Source of the DNA: a bacterium
GTDB taxonomy: Bacteria; Patescibacteriota; Minisyncoccia; Minisyncoccales; UBA10102
Length of the DNA stretch: 5,524 nucleotides
Assembly (NCBI GenBank): GCA_030699255.1
Contig: JAUYJR010000006.1
Location: forward strand, 1 to 5,524
Direction of reading: 5' to 3'
Shown piece by piece: positions 5,486-5,524 of this stretch (its first letter is position 1; every line of letters starts with the position of its first letter). A program made the translations under genes and the position numbers. Under the pieces are notes generated by a model. The model made no database searches. It saw only the letters and a program-made list of their open reading frames with translations, and was not told the origin of the DNA.

Positions 5486-5517
5486 CACAAAACCCCACCA
5501 ATTGGTGGGGTTTTGTG
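5486..5517. terminator. Intrinsic terminator of the tRNA unit, perfectly palindromic and probably bidirectional
   Basis: Bases 5486-5517 form a perfect 32-base palindrome centred on AATT. The core ACCCCACC/GGTGGGGT is a strong GC-rich stem, flanked by AAAA on the left and TTTT on the right, so it can act as a rho-independent terminator in either direction. It lies 18 bases after tRNA-His. The T-run is only four long before GTGTGT. Confidence 0.85.
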
Positions 5518-5524
5518 TGTGGTT

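Overview
The window is most likely from a Candidate Phyla Radiation (Patescibacteria) bacterium, probably of the Parcubacteria group. This is an inference from protein style (a PilM beginning near FGLDISDLSIK, a PilV-like protein with LAQEAMEAVWSIRDE, a long PilX-like protein), from a type IV pilus locus with no pilP or pilQ visible, and from tRNA genes without encoded CCA. TGA ends both the pilV-like gene (870-872) and pilN (4360-4362), so the glycine-TGA code 25 of Gracilibacteria and Absconditabacteria does not apply.

Bases 2-5161 are almost entirely coding on the plus strand and form a compact type IV pilus operon. In order they hold: the 3' end of a beta-rich protein in the place where a FimU/GspH-type minor pilin would be expected (2-349); a PilV-like minor pilin (387-872); a PilW-like minor pilin (869-1345, ATGA overlap); a PilX-like protein with a long beta-solenoid-like passenger (1366-2661); PilM (about 2688-3806); PilN (3799-4362, 8-base overlap); PilO (4359-4877, ATGA overlap); and a 92-residue single-pass membrane protein of unknown function where pilP would normally sit (4883-5161).

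The minor pilins would form or prime the pilus tip complex after prepilin peptidase processing. PilM (cytoplasmic actin-like fold) would bind the INLLPP tail of PilN, and PilN/PilO would form the transmembrane alignment and assembly platform. The motor ATPases, platform protein PilC, prepilin peptidase and major pilin are not in the window. The 26-base gap between pilX and pilM carries an extended -10 box placed so that transcription would begin at the pilM ATG, which suggests a separate and possibly leaderless promoter for pilMNO.

Bases 5162-5315 are non-coding. They hold a short palindrome, a perfect 12-bp hairpin, and a good promoter (TTGAAT - 16 bp - TAGAAT with an extended TGG) framed by an 8-bp inverted repeat. 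This promoter serves two tRNA genes, tRNA-Arg(UCU) at 5316-5389 and tRNA-His(GUG) at 5393-5467, followed by a perfectly palindromic terminator at 5486-5517. I see no mobile element, CRISPR array or minus-strand gene.
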